A stretch of 64,000 nucleotides of DNA from Paracoccus caeni (GCF_016629665.1 NZ_JAEPRQ010000011.1:1-64000); one strand, 5' to 3'; positions 42,517 to 51,806 are shown, numbered from the stretch's first letter. Numbers and translations are program-made. Notes: generated by a model not told the origin, from the sequence alone.

Positions 42517-43374
42517 TTACACAGCCGAGACGTAATCCAGCCCGATATCCAGAATCGGCGCCGAATGCGTCAGCCACCCGACCGAGATCAGATCGACCCC
42601 GCTTTGCGCAATCGCAGCGACCGTCTCGCGGTTGACCCCGCCCGAGGCTTCCGTGACCGCCCGCCCGCCGACGATGCCTACCGCCTCGCGCAACTGCACC
42701 GGGTTCATATTGTCCAACATGACCACATCCGCACCCGCCTGCATCGCCTCGCGAAGCTGATCCAGCGTGTCCACCTCGACCTCGATCTTGACCATGTGGC
42801 CGCCATTTCGCCGCGCCAGATCGATGGCCTTCGCCACCCCGCCGACGATGGCAATGTGATTGTCCTTGATCAGGATCGCATCCGACAAGGCAAAGCGATG
42901 ATTGACCCCACCGCCGACGCGAACCGCATATTTCTCAAGCGTGCGCAGCCCCGGCGTGGTCTTGCGGGTATCGGCGATGGCCGCTTTCGTGCCCTTCACC
43001 GCCGCCACCATATCGGCGGTGGCCGAGGCGATGCCCGACAGGTGGCACAGGAAATTCAGCGCCGTCCGTTCCGCCGTCAGCAGGCTGCGGGACGGGCCGG
43101 TCACGGTGAAAATCCGCTCGCTCGGTGCGACCGTATCGCCATCCGCGACATTGCGCGTGAAGGTGCAGGACGGATCGACCAGCTCAAAAGCCAAGGCCGC
43201 CAGATCCAGCCCGGCAATCACGCCCGCAGCCCGCGTCTGCGCCGTCACGGTCGAGACATGATCCGCCGGGATCACCGCCAGCGAGGTCAGATCGCCCGCA
43301 AGCCCCAGATCTTCGGCCAGTGTCGCGCGCACCGCGTCTTCGATCATCAGACGCGGCAAAGGGGTGATCGGCAT
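42517..43374 (-). CDS. nadC: Nicotinate-nucleotide pyrophosphorylase (quinolinate phosphoribosyltransferase)
   Basis: This 285-residue enzyme converts quinolinate and PRPP to nicotinate mononucleotide, the third de novo NAD step. Family signatures are AALNFLCHLSGIAS-like (TALNFLCHLSGIASAT), ADTRKTTPGLRTLEKYAV, GGVNHRFALSDAILIKDNHI and VDTLDQLREAMQAGADVVML. The ATG at 43374 follows CAGGAGCG and lies just after the nadB stop. It is the last gene of the leftward nadABC unit. Confidence 0.96.
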   Translation of the reverse strand: MPITPLPRLMIEDAVRATLAEDLGLAGDLTSLAVIPADHVSTVTAQTRAAGVIAGLDLAALAFELVDPSCTFTRNVADGDTVAPSERIFTVTGPSRSLLTAERTALNFLCHLSGIASATADMVAAVKGTKAAIADTRKTTPGLRTLEKYAVRVGGGVNHRFALSDAILIKDNHIAIVGGVAKAIDLARRNGGHMVKIEVEVDTLDQLREAMQAGADVVMLDNMNPVQLREAVGIVGGRAVTEASGGVNRETVAAIAQSGVDLISVGWLTHSAPILDIGLDYVSAV

Positions 43375-43375
43375 T

Positions 43376-44890
43376 TCAGGCGCTCCTGACAAGGCGGGTT
43401 TGGGTCAGCAGACGCGCCGACCTAAGAATATCGTCCAGCACCATCCGGCGACGGCTTGGCCGCGCCACCTGCGCCGGGAAATCAAGGCGCGAATGGGCGC
43501 CCCGCGACTCGTCGCGCAATGCGGCAAAGGTAGCGATGGACAGCGCGACGATGGCCGCGTCATCCCCCATCGGCAGCAGTTCCGACATCGCCTGCCGCAA
43601 CGAAGCCCCGTCGCGGACGATGCCCAGATGCCGCGACACAATCCCGCGCACCGCTTGGGTATGCGCCGCCTCGGGCAACTCGATCCCTTTGGGCGCAGGC
43701 GCAAGCGGGCGGGTCCGGGTTGCGGCGATGCTTTCCGCCGCGCGCATGCCGACAACCGCGCCTTCCAGCAGCGAGTTGCTGGCCAGCCGGTTCGCGCCAT
43801 GCAACCCGGTCGAGGCGCATTCGCCCACCGCCCAAAGCCCCGGCAACGTCGTGCGCCCCTTCGTATCGGTCCAGATCCCGCCCATATGGTAATGAACGGC
43901 GGGCCGCACCGGGATCGCATCCCGCGCCGGATCAAGCGCCGCCGCTGCGCAAAGCCGCGCAATGCCGGGAAAGCGGACCGCAAAACGATCCCCAAGCGCC
44001 TGCCGCGCATCAAGGAACACCCGCCTGCCGTCGGCGATCTGCTGATGAATGGCGCGCGCCACCACATCGCGCGGCGCAAGCTCTGCCCCCGGCTGATCGG
44101 CCATGAAGCGTTCGCCCCGGTCGTTCAGCAGGATCGCCCCTTCGCCCCGCACCGCCTCGCTGATCAGGGTCACACGCCCCTGCCCAAGCGCCAAAGCGGT
44201 CGGATGAAACTGCACGAACTCCATATCCGCCAGCGCCGCCCCGGCACGCGCCGCCATCGCCACGCCCTGCCCGAAATTCGAAACCGGGCTGGTGGTGGTG
44301 TCGTAAAGCCCGCCGATGCCGCCGGTCGCCATGACCACCTGCGAGGTCAGCAGAACCTCGGCCCGGCCATCACGCGCCAGCAGCACGCCGCTGATCTGCC
44401 CATCCCGGGTCAGCAACCGGCGCACCTGCGCCCCGGCCAGCACCGTGATCGACGGGCAGGTCAGCACCGCCGCCACCAAGGCCCGCGAAATCTCGGCCCC
44501 GGTCCCGTCCCCTGCCGCGTGCAGAATGCGATGATGGGCATGCGCGGCCTCGAGCCCGAAACTGAAGCCCGACGCGCCGCGATCAAACCGGACACCATGC
44601 CGCACCAGCATTGCAATCGCGTCCGGGGTTCCGCGCAAAATCCGCTCAACCACCGGCGCATCGCAAAGCCCGTCGCCTGCCGCCAGCGTATCCGCGATAT
44701 GCGATTCCACACTGTCACCCTCGGCCAAAGCCGCCGCGATCCCGCCCTGCGCCAAAGCGGTCGAGCTCGCCTCGCCCAGACCCGCCTGCGTGATCAGCAC
44801 CACCGGGCGCGGTGCCAGTTCAAGCGCCGTCACCAGCCCGGCAATGCCGCTGCCGATGACCGCGACCCTCCCGGCCAGCGCGCCGTTCAT
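43376..44890 (-). CDS. nadB: L-aspartate oxidase
   Basis: This 504-residue FAD enzyme oxidises aspartate to iminoaspartate. The FAD-binding start is VIGSGIAGLVTALELA, followed by EASSTALAQGGIAAALAEGD, the active-site region HYHMGGIWTDTKGRT and WAVGECASTGLHGANRLASN of the succinate dehydrogenase flavoprotein family. Its start overlaps the nadA stop (ATGA). Confidence 0.96.
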   Translation of the reverse strand: MNGALAGRVAVIGSGIAGLVTALELAPRPVVLITQAGLGEASSTALAQGGIAAALAEGDSVESHIADTLAAGDGLCDAPVVERILRGTPDAIAMLVRHGVRFDRGASGFSFGLEAAHAHHRILHAAGDGTGAEISRALVAAVLTCPSITVLAGAQVRRLLTRDGQISGVLLARDGRAEVLLTSQVVMATGGIGGLYDTTTSPVSNFGQGVAMAARAGAALADMEFVQFHPTALALGQGRVTLISEAVRGEGAILLNDRGERFMADQPGAELAPRDVVARAIHQQIADGRRVFLDARQALGDRFAVRFPGIARLCAAAALDPARDAIPVRPAVHYHMGGIWTDTKGRTTLPGLWAVGECASTGLHGANRLASNSLLEGAVVGMRAAESIAATRTRPLAPAPKGIELPEAAHTQAVRGIVSRHLGIVRDGASLRQAMSELLPMGDDAAIVALSIATFAALRDESRGAHSRLDFPAQVARPSRRRMVLDDILRSARLLTQTRLVRSA

Positions 44891-45858
44891 ACCTCCAGCA
44901 TCCGTTCAACCGCCCGCCGCGCCGCGCCCGCAATCGCAGGATCGACGGTGACTTCATGGCGGTTCTGTTCCAGCGCGGTGCGGATGTTCGACAGGCTGAT
45001 CCGCTTCATGTGGGGGCACAGATTGCAGGGCCGGATGAATTCTACATCCGGGTGATCCGCCGCCACGTTATCGCTCATCGAGCATTCGGTCAGCAGCACG
45101 ATCCGGGGCGGTTTGTGCTGCCCGACATAATCCGACATCACCGCCGTCGAGCCGGAAAAATCCGCAGCCTCGACCACCTCTGGCGGGCATTCGGGATGCG
45201 CCAGCACGATTGCGCCCGGATAGGAATCCCGCATTTCCTGAATATCGGCGGGGGTGAACCGCTCATGCACCTCGCAATGGCCACGCCATGCGATCAGTTC
45301 CACATGCGTGTCGCGCGCCACGTTCTGCGCCAGATATTCATCGGGCAGCATCAGCACCCGCGGCACGCCCAGCGATTCCACCACCTGCTTGGCATTGCCC
45401 GAGGTGCAGCAGATATCCGATGCAGCCTTCACCGCCGCCGAGGTGTTCACGTAAGTCACCACCGGCACCCCCGGATGCGCCTGCCGCAGCAGCGCAATAT
45501 CCTCGGGCGTGATCGAATCGGCCAGCGAGCATCCTGCCCCCATATCCGGGATCAGCACGGTCTTTTCCGGGTTCAGCAGCTTCGCCGTCTCGGCCATGAA
45601 ATGCACACCGGCCAGCACGATCACATCGGCCTGAACATCGATCGCCTTCCGCGCCAGCGCCAAACTATCCCCGACAATATCGGCAACCCCATGAAAAATT
45701 TCGGGCGTTTGGTAATTATGGGCAAGGATCACAGCGTTCCGTTCGCGCTTCAGACGGTGGATCGCTTCGATATCGTCCTCATACATCATCCAGTCGGGCT
45801 GCGGGATGATCTTGCGAACGCGATCATAGAGGTCGGGCAGGCGCAGGGCTGACGTCAT
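44887..45858 (-). CDS. nadA: Quinolinate synthase
   Basis: This 323-residue [4Fe-4S] enzyme condenses iminoaspartate with dihydroxyacetone phosphate. Cluster Cys lie in MGAGCSLADSI, GHCEVHERFT / HPECPPEVVEAADF and CNLCPHMKRIS (RPCNLCPHM), and HNYQTPEIFHGVADIVGDSL is the N-terminal signature. The ATG at 45858 follows AAGGAGG by five bases. A GTG one codon upstream is less likely. The promoter region carries the NadQ-type palindrome. Confidence 0.96.
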   Translation of the reverse strand: MTSALRLPDLYDRVRKIIPQPDWMMYEDDIEAIHRLKRERNAVILAHNYQTPEIFHGVADIVGDSLALARKAIDVQADVIVLAGVHFMAETAKLLNPEKTVLIPDMGAGCSLADSITPEDIALLRQAHPGVPVVTYVNTSAAVKAASDICCTSGNAKQVVESLGVPRVLMLPDEYLAQNVARDTHVELIAWRGHCEVHERFTPADIQEMRDSYPGAIVLAHPECPPEVVEAADFSGSTAVMSDYVGQHKPPRIVLLTECSMSDNVAADHPDVEFIRPCNLCPHMKRISLSNIRTALEQNRHEVTVDPAIAGAARRAVERMLEV

Positions 45859-45870
45859 CACATCCTCCTT

Positions 45871-45910
45871 TATACTCGATTCGAGTATATCAAGGACGGA
45901 TTTATACTCG
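45871..45910 (-). promoter_or_regulatory. NadQ-type operator upstream of nadA
   Basis: A perfect palindrome TATACTCG-ATT-CGAGTATA (45871-45889) lies just before the nadA ribosome site. A second copy of the left arm, TATACTCG (45903-45910), is followed by a degenerate partner (GAGATTA). This agrees with the NadQ repressor encoded next to it. The exact consensus for this genus is not something I can verify here. Confidence 0.75.
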
Positions 45911-45923
45911 CCCTGAGATTATG

Positions 45924-46814
45924 TCAAACCTTTATCGGCAACCGGGTGCCGGAAAGCGCCCGCGCCTCGACCACGGCGCGGCGATAACGGAACAGCATGG
46001 CCGGGCGACCCCGCGCTTCGGTGGTGGTCTCGCCGGTCTCTTCGATCAGTTCCTGCTGATCGACCTGACGCCGGAAATTGGGCTTGTGCAGGCGCAACCC
46101 CACCAGCGCCTCGACCGTCCGCTGAAGCTGCAAAAGGGTGAAACTGTCCGGCATGATCTCGAACGCGACGGGGCGATATTTGATCTTGGCGCGCAGGCGG
46201 GCAATCCCGGTCGCCAGAATGCGGCGGTGATCGCCCTGCATCGGACGACCGAAGGCCGGGGCTTCCGGCGCGCCCGCCTCGGGGATCAGACCAGCCTCGA
46301 ACATCAGCTCATAGCGCTGCAGAACCAGATCCTCGTTCCACGGCAAACCGTTTTGCCCAAAAGCGAAATCGATGCGCTGATCGCGGTCGGGATCGCTTTC
46401 GGCCCAACCGCGCAACCCTTGCAGGATCTGCGCCAGCCCGGCGGGATCGCCTTCGCGCCGATCCTCCCACGGGAAATATTCGTGCCAGCCATGCCATTCC
46501 GGCTGTCCCGCCCCCGGCGCGGCCTGTTCGCGAACCAGCCCCAGATAGCTGATCGAGATCCGCCTTGCGCCGGTCACCGAACCCGGATCACGGTCGCTGT
46601 CGGCAAAGGTATAAAGCTGCTCCAGAAAGCCCACCGGATGCCCGGTCTGGCTTTCGATCCAGTCGCGCAAGCCGACCTGAAGGCTGCGATGCGAGGATTC
46701 GAACGGCCCCGAGGGCAGCGCCTTGCCCGCATCGACCGTCATCACCCGAGGCTCATCCCCCGTCACGGCGGCCAGCACCGCGATCAGTTCGGCATGGGCA
46801 AATCCCGTCGTCAC
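45924..46814 (-). CDS. nadQ: NadQ-like regulator of NAD biosynthesis
   Basis: This protein of about 296 residues is of the COG4111/NadQ type. A Nudix-like N-terminal half (HAELIAVLAAVTGDEPRVM; FLEQLYTFADSDRDPG; RRISISYLGLV) is followed by a winged-helix C-terminal part (FTLLQLQRTVEALVGLRLHK; PNFRRQVDQQELIEETGE). NadQ represses nadABC in alphaproteobacteria. The GTG at 46814 is preceded by GAAAGG and matches the start of the conserved domain. A longer frame to 46985 adds about 57 unlike residues. Confidence 0.82.
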   Translation of the reverse strand: MTTGFAHAELIAVLAAVTGDEPRVMTVDAGKALPSGPFESSHRSLQVGLRDWIESQTGHPVGFLEQLYTFADSDRDPGSVTGARRISISYLGLVREQAAPGAGQPEWHGWHEYFPWEDRREGDPAGLAQILQGLRGWAESDPDRDQRIDFAFGQNGLPWNEDLVLQRYELMFEAGLIPEAGAPEAPAFGRPMQGDHRRILATGIARLRAKIKYRPVAFEIMPDSFTLLQLQRTVEALVGLRLHKPNFRRQVDQQELIEETGETTTEARGRPAMLFRYRRAVVEARALSGTRLPIKV

Positions 46815-47002
46815 GTTCCAGCCTTTCGTCTTTTCCAAAGGCTTAGCACGAAGCGGATCGGCGTCCAATCGGGCGGCGGCTGATGCCGTCGCGTCAAGGT
46901 GGCGCGGCGCCCGGCCACCCATGCCGGACGGGGATCCATAGACCCGCACCACGATCCGTCCTAAACAATCTCTACCGCTCACCAATAAGGCAGGCCAAGA
47001 TC

Positions 47003-47824
47003 ATGAGCTATGATCCCTCCAAGGAAGGCGCGCAGATGTCGTTTCAAGGGCGCATGTCCTATGGCGACTATCTTGGCCTCGACAAGATCCTGACCGCGCA
47101 GCACCCGCTGTCGCAGGCGCATGACGAATTGCTGTTCATCGTCCAGCACCAGACCAGCGAGCTTTGGATGCGCCTTGCCCTGCACGAGATGAACGCCGCC
47201 CGCGACCGGATCGAGGCCGGCGACCTGCAACCCGCCTTCAAGATGCTGGCCCGCGTCGCCCGGATCATGGAACAATTGAACAGCGCATGGGACGTTCTGC
47301 GCACGATGACGCCCAGCGAATATACCGAGTTTCGCGAAAGCCTTGGCCAAAGCAGCGGCTTTCAGTCCTACCAATACCGGATGATCGAATTCGTCGCGGG
47401 CAATCGCAACATGGCGATGCTTGGCCCGCATCAGCACCGCACCGAACTGGCCGCGCCCCTGCTGGCCGAGGTCGAACGCCCCTCGCTTTACGACACCGTC
47501 ACCGGCCGCCTGCGGGCGGCGGGCTTCGATGTTCCCGCGCGCGAAAAACTGGACGAGCCGCACCATCCGGATCCCAAAGCCCGCGCCGCATGGGCCGAGG
47601 TCTATCGCGATCCACGCCGCTATTGGGAGCTTTACGAGCTTGCCGAAAAGCTGGTGGATTTCGAGGATTACTTCCGCCGCTGGCGCTTCAACCATGTCAC
47701 CACGGTCGAACGGATCATCGGCTTCAAACGCGGTTCGGGCGGCACGTCGGGGGTGAACTACCTGCGCAAGATGCTGGACGTGGTGCTGTTCCCCGACCTC
47801 TGGGAACTGAGGACAGAACTATGA
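47003..47824 (+). CDS. kynA: Tryptophan 2,3-dioxygenase
   Basis: This 273-residue heme enzyme opens the indole ring of tryptophan to N-formylkynurenine. Family motifs include MSYGDYLGLDKILTAQHP, LLFIVQHQTSELWMRLALHE, SSGFQSYQYRMIEFVAGN (substrate-binding loop), GPHQHRTELA-type segment and RWRFNHVTTVERIIGFKRG with the heme-ligand His. It is divergent from nadQ-nadABC. No kynB or kynU is visible here. Its stop overlaps the start of a secreted-protein gene (ATGA). Confidence 0.95.
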   Translation: MSYDPSKEGAQMSFQGRMSYGDYLGLDKILTAQHPLSQAHDELLFIVQHQTSELWMRLALHEMNAARDRIEAGDLQPAFKMLARVARIMEQLNSAWDVLRTMTPSEYTEFRESLGQSSGFQSYQYRMIEFVAGNRNMAMLGPHQHRTELAAPLLAEVERPSLYDTVTGRLRAAGFDVPAREKLDEPHHPDPKARAAWAEVYRDPRRYWELYELAEKLVDFEDYFRRWRFNHVTTVERIIGFKRGSGGTSGVNYLRKMLDVVLFPDLWELRTEL

Positions 47825-48537
47825 TCCGCGCCGCCGCCTTCGCCATCTGCTGCGCCACACCCGCGCTTGCCACACCGCCCGACATAATCGGCGTCACGGA
47901 CCAGCTTTTCGGCATCAGCGCAGATAGCATCTTTGTCTTGCGCCATGTCTTTGACAATCACGGCGTCCATGAACAGGAACAACGCGATCTGCTGTTGGTC
48001 GTTCTTGATCGCAAAACGCGGGCCGAGACCATCTGGCCGGTCTATCGCGCCCGCAACGGCGCTGATTATGAGCGCGACGCCGATCTGGACCGGCGCTACC
48101 GCATCGCCCCGATCGACCTCGACGATCAAATCGACCCTTACGCCAAACTGCGAGAGGCAGAGGGGATCCCGATCGGACCGTCATGGATCCCCGACGGACA
48201 CGAAGCGACGATTCAGATGTCCGGCGATCTGGTGACACTCACCGACGAAGACGGGAAACGTTTTGGACAGGACGAGACCAGCTTGCACAAGCAACGCCTT
48301 GCCGCGCTGATACGGACGGGCGAGACGCTCGGTGATTATGGGCGCATGAACGGGCTCACCATCACCGACCTGCTGATCGGGATGGACTACTGGCAGGAAA
48401 GCTGCGCCTACACCGACGGTTTCCGCTTCGAAAGAATGCTGGGTTCGGCCCCGACCGCAATGATCCGGGCCAGTTGCACCGATGGCGCGGAAGGTCAGGA
48501 ATGGTCGCTCATTACGCTGCTGCCGCCGATGAAGTAA
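47821..48537 (+). CDS. Secreted protein of unknown function, coupled to kynA
   Basis: I do not recognise this 238-residue protein. A signal peptide (MIRAAAFAICCATPALA) is followed by a mature domain with sequence such as ADSIFVLRHVFDNHGVHEQE and LLIGMDYWQESCAYTDGF; two cysteines (ESCAYTD and RASCTDG) may pair. The ATGA overlap with kynA points to co-translation, although a periplasmic protein has no obvious link to a cytoplasmic dioxygenase. The repeat R3 begins 15 bases after its stop. Confidence 0.6.
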   Translation: MIRAAAFAICCATPALATPPDIIGVTDQLFGISADSIFVLRHVFDNHGVHEQEQRDLLLVVLDRKTRAETIWPVYRARNGADYERDADLDRRYRIAPIDLDDQIDPYAKLREAEGIPIGPSWIPDGHEATIQMSGDLVTLTDEDGKRFGQDETSLHKQRLAALIRTGETLGDYGRMNGLTITDLLIGMDYWQESCAYTDGFRFERMLGSAPTAMIRASCTDGAEGQEWSLITLLPPMK

Positions 48538-48552
48538 TCCGCCGCCACCCCC

Positions 48553-48713
48553 ACGCAACACCCACCCTTCGCAAGCGGTGTACAGGCTGTGCATCTTCTG
48601 TGCATGCGCGGTGTACGCTCTGTGCAGCCAAATCCCCAGCATTTGCTGAAGATCCAGCACAGTCGCTTCTTCGTTGCTTAAATACCGATTGCAACGCCCG
48701 CAGCCCGTTGCGC
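48553..48713 (-). mobile_element. MITE-like ~160-bp repeat, copy R3 (inverted)
   Basis: Ends are ACGCAAC (48553-48559) and GTTGCGC (48707-48713). Read leftward it has the GTTGC..GCAAC hairpin (48692-48675 region), CAGCAAATGCTG-like palindrome and the GTGCACAG/GTACAC words. It lies between the convergent secreted-protein gene (stop 48537) and the GNAT gene (stop 48716). Confidence 0.8.
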
Positions 48714-48715
48714 GC

Positions 48716-49429
48716 TCAGTCTTTCTCGTAATACCCGTAACCCGCAACCTCGCCAAACCCGAGACTGCGATAAAGCGCCTGCGCACTGGTATTCGCCCGG
48801 CTGACCGCCAGCCCCACCCGGTCGGCACCATGCTCTGCCGCCCAGAATCCGGCCTGCCGCATCATCCACCCGGCCAGCCCGCGCCGCCGCCAATCCGGCA
48901 GCACCTCGACCGCATGAACCATCGCAACACCTTGATGTACCGCAACAAATCCCGCACCGGCAGCGCGATCCTCGATCCGTCCCAGCAGCGCAACTTTCGG
49001 CTCGGCCACGCGCTCCATCACCGCCTGCCGCGCCGGGTTGATATTGCCCGCGCCCCAGATATCCCGCTGAATCGCCAAAGGCGGCCAGATCGCAAAGGCC
49101 GTCACCGGCGGCACCGGCTGGCTGGTCAGCACCTCGACCGGCGCGGCCATGATCAGCGTCGGCGTGTCCAGCCGATACCCCTGCCCGGTCAGCGCCGCGA
49201 CAAGAGCCGCATCGGCATCCAGCACCCGAAACATCGGCTTCTGTCCCCAGTCCCGATGAACCTCTGCCGCCGCCAATATATCCTTTTCCGTCCAGTCACT
49301 TACCGCGCGCGCCGAACTGACCCGACCGCCCGCGCCCAGGCCCCGGCCCACGCGAAACCCGCCCACATCTACATATTCAGCGGCAGGCCATGTCGCCTCG
49401 AAAGCCTCGGCAATCGCGCGGTCCATCAC
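48716..49429 (-). CDS. GNAT-family N-acetyltransferase
   Basis: This 237-residue protein has the GNAT acetyl-CoA-binding region (VHAVEVLPDWRRRGLAGWMM, then GLAVSRANTSAQALYRSLGF) in its C-terminal half. The N-terminal half is less conserved (ATWPAAEYVDVGGFRVGRG). It matches a known Rhodobacteraceae GNAT of unassigned substrate. It overlaps the CinA-like gene by four bases. Confidence 0.88.
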   Translation of the reverse strand: MMDRAIAEAFEATWPAAEYVDVGGFRVGRGLGAGGRVSSARAVSDWTEKDILAAAEVHRDWGQKPMFRVLDADAALVAALTGQGYRLDTPTLIMAAPVEVLTSQPVPPVTAFAIWPPLAIQRDIWGAGNINPARQAVMERVAEPKVALLGRIEDRAAGAGFVAVHQGVAMVHAVEVLPDWRRRGLAGWMMRQAGFWAAEHGADRVGLAVSRANTSAQALYRSLGFGEVAGYGYYEKD

Positions 49430-50166
49430 AGACCTAACCGCTGCTTGAGAACCGTCATCCCCTCGGCCACGCGCGCCTCATCCAGACCGCGCACGACCAG
49501 ATTGGTGCCCCATCCATCCGCGTCGTTGAACGGGTAAGAGCCGAAGGACAGATCCGCATATTCCGAGGCAACCGCCAGCAAATCCTCGGCCACCTCGCTT
49601 TCGCCGCGCCTGACCTCGACCGACAGCGACTGCACCGGACGCCCCACTGGCAGACGCGGGATCAGCCAATCGACCATGCCGCGAAAGACCTCGGGCACTC
49701 CCGCCATCACATGCGTATTGCCGATGGAAAAGCCCGGAGCGGCCGAAACTGCGTTCAAAATCAACGTCGCACCCACCGGCACCCGTGCCATGCGCAGCCG
49801 GTTCGGCGTCAGTTCGGTCCCCATCCGGTCGCAGCGCGCCTGCAACAAGGCCCGTGCCTCGGGGTCGATCTCGGCCCTGGTGCCATGCGCCTTGGCCACG
49901 GCATCGGCGGTGATGTCGTCATGCGTCGGCCCGATCCCGCCCGAGGTGAACAGCAGATCATAGGCGCCGCCAAGGCTCGAATCCAACGCCTGCACCGCCG
50001 CCACGATCTGGTCGGTATCGTCCGAGACCACGCGAATCTCGCGCAGATCGATGCCGGTCGCGGTCAGCACCTGCGCCAGATGATGGGCGTTCCCTTCGCG
50101 CGTGCGACCCGACAGGATCTCATCGCCGATGACCAGAATTGCCGCTGTCGGATTGTCGGATTGCAT
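49426..50166 (-). CDS. CinA N-terminal-like/molybdopterin-binding protein
   Basis: This 246-residue protein has the MoaB/MogA/CinA-N fold (AAILVIGDEILSGRTREGN; FTSGGIGPTHDDITADAVAK, the GGTGPT-type site) and a C-terminal half VEVRRGESEVAEDLLAVAS. The C-terminal deamidase domain of full CinA is lacking. Function may be nucleotide-pyrophosphatase-like or molybdopterin-related. It is divergent from map across about 100 bp. Confidence 0.88.
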   Translation of the reverse strand: MQSDNPTAAILVIGDEILSGRTREGNAHHLAQVLTATGIDLREIRVVSDDTDQIVAAVQALDSSLGGAYDLLFTSGGIGPTHDDITADAVAKAHGTRAEIDPEARALLQARCDRMGTELTPNRLRMARVPVGATLILNAVSAAPGFSIGNTHVMAGVPEVFRGMVDWLIPRLPVGRPVQSLSVEVRRGESEVAEDLLAVASEYADLSFGSYPFNDADGWGTNLVVRGLDEARVAEGMTVLKQRLGL

Positions 50167-50269
50167 CGCTTTATCCCCCGCCATGTTCCCCGATCTTCTA
50201 CGCCCCGACGCGGGACTGGAACAAGTGGCGTTCCGGGACTATCTATGCTTCCAGATGAAAGGACCAGCA

Positions 50270-51067
50270 ATGGATCAGAGCCAAATCACCAAGGAAGGCA
50301 TCCGCATTCACCCCGCCGAGGATTTCGCCGGGATGCGAAAGGCGGGTGCGATGGCGTCGCAAATCCTTGACGAGGTTGGCCCGCTGGTTCAGCCCGGCAC
50401 GACGACCGGCGTGCTGGACGATTATATCCGCAACCGGGTGGAAGAGCTTGGCGCGACCTCGGCCACGATCGGCTATCGCGGTTATCAGCATGCAAGCTGT
50501 ATCAGCGTGAACCACGTCGTCTGTCACGGCATTCCGGGCGAAAAGGCGCTTCAGAACGGCGATATCCTGAATATCGACGTGACGGTGATCGTCGATGGCT
50601 GGTTCGGCGATACCAGCCGGATGTATGTCGCGGGCAAGCCCTCGGTCAAATCGCAGCGGCTGATTCAGGTCACCCACGATTCGCTGATGAAGGGGATCGA
50701 GGTGGTCCGCCCCGGCGCGACCTTTGGCGATGTCGGTGCCGCGATTCAGACCTATGCCGAGGGGCATCGCATGTCGGTGGTCCGCGATTTCTGCGGGCAT
50801 GGGCTGGGCCGGGTGTTCCACGCCCCGCCAAACGTGCTGCATTTCGGCCGTGCGGGCAAAGGCCCCGTGCTGGAAGAAGGTATGTTCTTCACCATCGAGC
50901 CGATGATCAATCTGGGCCGCCCGGAAACCAAGGTGTTGGCCGATGACTGGACGGCGGTGACGCGCGACCGTTCGCTGTCGGCGCAGTTCGAACATTCCAT
51001 CGGCGTGACGGCAAACGGGTTTGAAATCTTCACCCCGTCGGACAAGTTCTTCCCGGTATTCGATTAA
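50270..51067 (+). CDS. map: Type I methionine aminopeptidase
   Basis: This 265-residue metallo-aminopeptidase removes initiator Met from nascent proteins. The five metal ligands are visible in order: NIDVTVIVDGWFGDTSRM (two Asp), GHGLGRVFHAPPNV (His), FFTIEPMINLG (Glu) and AQFEHSIGVT (Glu). The ATG at 50270 is preceded by GAAAGGA. It is monocistronic, with the convergent YqgE gene 28 bases after. Confidence 0.96.
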   Translation: MDQSQITKEGIRIHPAEDFAGMRKAGAMASQILDEVGPLVQPGTTTGVLDDYIRNRVEELGATSATIGYRGYQHASCISVNHVVCHGIPGEKALQNGDILNIDVTVIVDGWFGDTSRMYVAGKPSVKSQRLIQVTHDSLMKGIEVVRPGATFGDVGAAIQTYAEGHRMSVVRDFCGHGLGRVFHAPPNVLHFGRAGKGPVLEEGMFFTIEPMINLGRPETKVLADDWTAVTRDRSLSAQFEHSIGVTANGFEIFTPSDKFFPVFD

Positions 51068-51095
51068 GGCTCTTGAAGCGGCGGGCTATGCGCGT

Positions 51096-51716
51096 TCAGG
51101 CGCGACCTGCCGCCCCCGACAGAACCGACGGATCGATACCCTGTGCCAGCAAGGCCCGCTGCCATTTGTCGTCATGTGAGGCGTCGAAGATGATTTCATC
51201 CGCACCCTCGCCGGTCAGCCAGCCATTCTGCAACATCTCATTCTCAAGCTGGCCCGGCCCCCAACCGGCATAACCAAGCGCCAGCACCGCAGCATCCGGC
51301 CCGGCACCATGCGCCAGATCCTCAAGAATATCGCGGGTGGTGGTCATGGCCAGCGCGCTGCCGATCCGCAGGCGGCCTTCGGGATCGTTGCCATGTTCGG
51401 GCACCTTATGCAGCACAAAGCCACGCCCCGGCTCGACCGGACCACCAAAGCGCACCTCGATCCGGCGGACGCGGTTATCGGTCTCGATCCCAAGCTGTTC
51501 CAGAAGATCGCCGAAGTCGATCTCGGGCAAAGGGCGGTTCAGGACCAGCCCCATGGCACCCTCATCGGAATGCGAACAGATCAGGATGACCGAGCGGCGG
51601 AAGCGCGCATCGGTCATTCCCGGCATCGCGATCAGAAGTTTGCCGGTAAGATTGCCATCAGCCGGCCCTTGGCCATCGGGATCATGGAAATCGGAAAATT
51701 CGGGGCTACTGCTCAT
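51096..51716 (-). CDS. YqgE/AlgH family protein
   Basis: This 206-residue UPF0301 protein has the signature LTGKLLIAMPGMTDARFRRSVILI, MGLVLNRPLPEIDF and the C-terminal YAGWGPGQLENEMLQNGW. The family's role is unclear (linked to alginate regulation in Pseudomonas). It is divergent from the DsbD-N-like gene over 90 bp. Confidence 0.9.
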   Translation of the reverse strand: MSSSPEFSDFHDPDGQGPADGNLTGKLLIAMPGMTDARFRRSVILICSHSDEGAMGLVLNRPLPEIDFGDLLEQLGIETDNRVRRIEVRFGGPVEPGRGFVLHKVPEHGNDPEGRLRIGSALAMTTTRDILEDLAHGAGPDAAVLALGYAGWGPGQLENEMLQNGWLTGEGADEIIFDASHDDKWQRALLAQGIDPSVLSGAAGRA

Positions 51717-51806
51717 TTGGCCTCCTTTCCCTCAAGATCGGTCCTCAATGCCAATGTTGCAAGTGCCGCGCGTGTTTGTGACTTCATCCGTGCCCAGAGA
51801 ACCGCT

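Noticed and set aside
43364..45055. 563-codon open frame antisense to nadB
   Set aside because: Composition is Arg/His/Gln/Pro-rich with no motif, and the opposite strand encodes a textbook L-aspartate oxidase.
46815..46985. Longer N terminus for nadQ
   Set aside because: The extra 57 residues are Arg/Ala-rich, run close to the kynA start, and the GTG at 46814 has a ribosome site and matches the conserved domain start.
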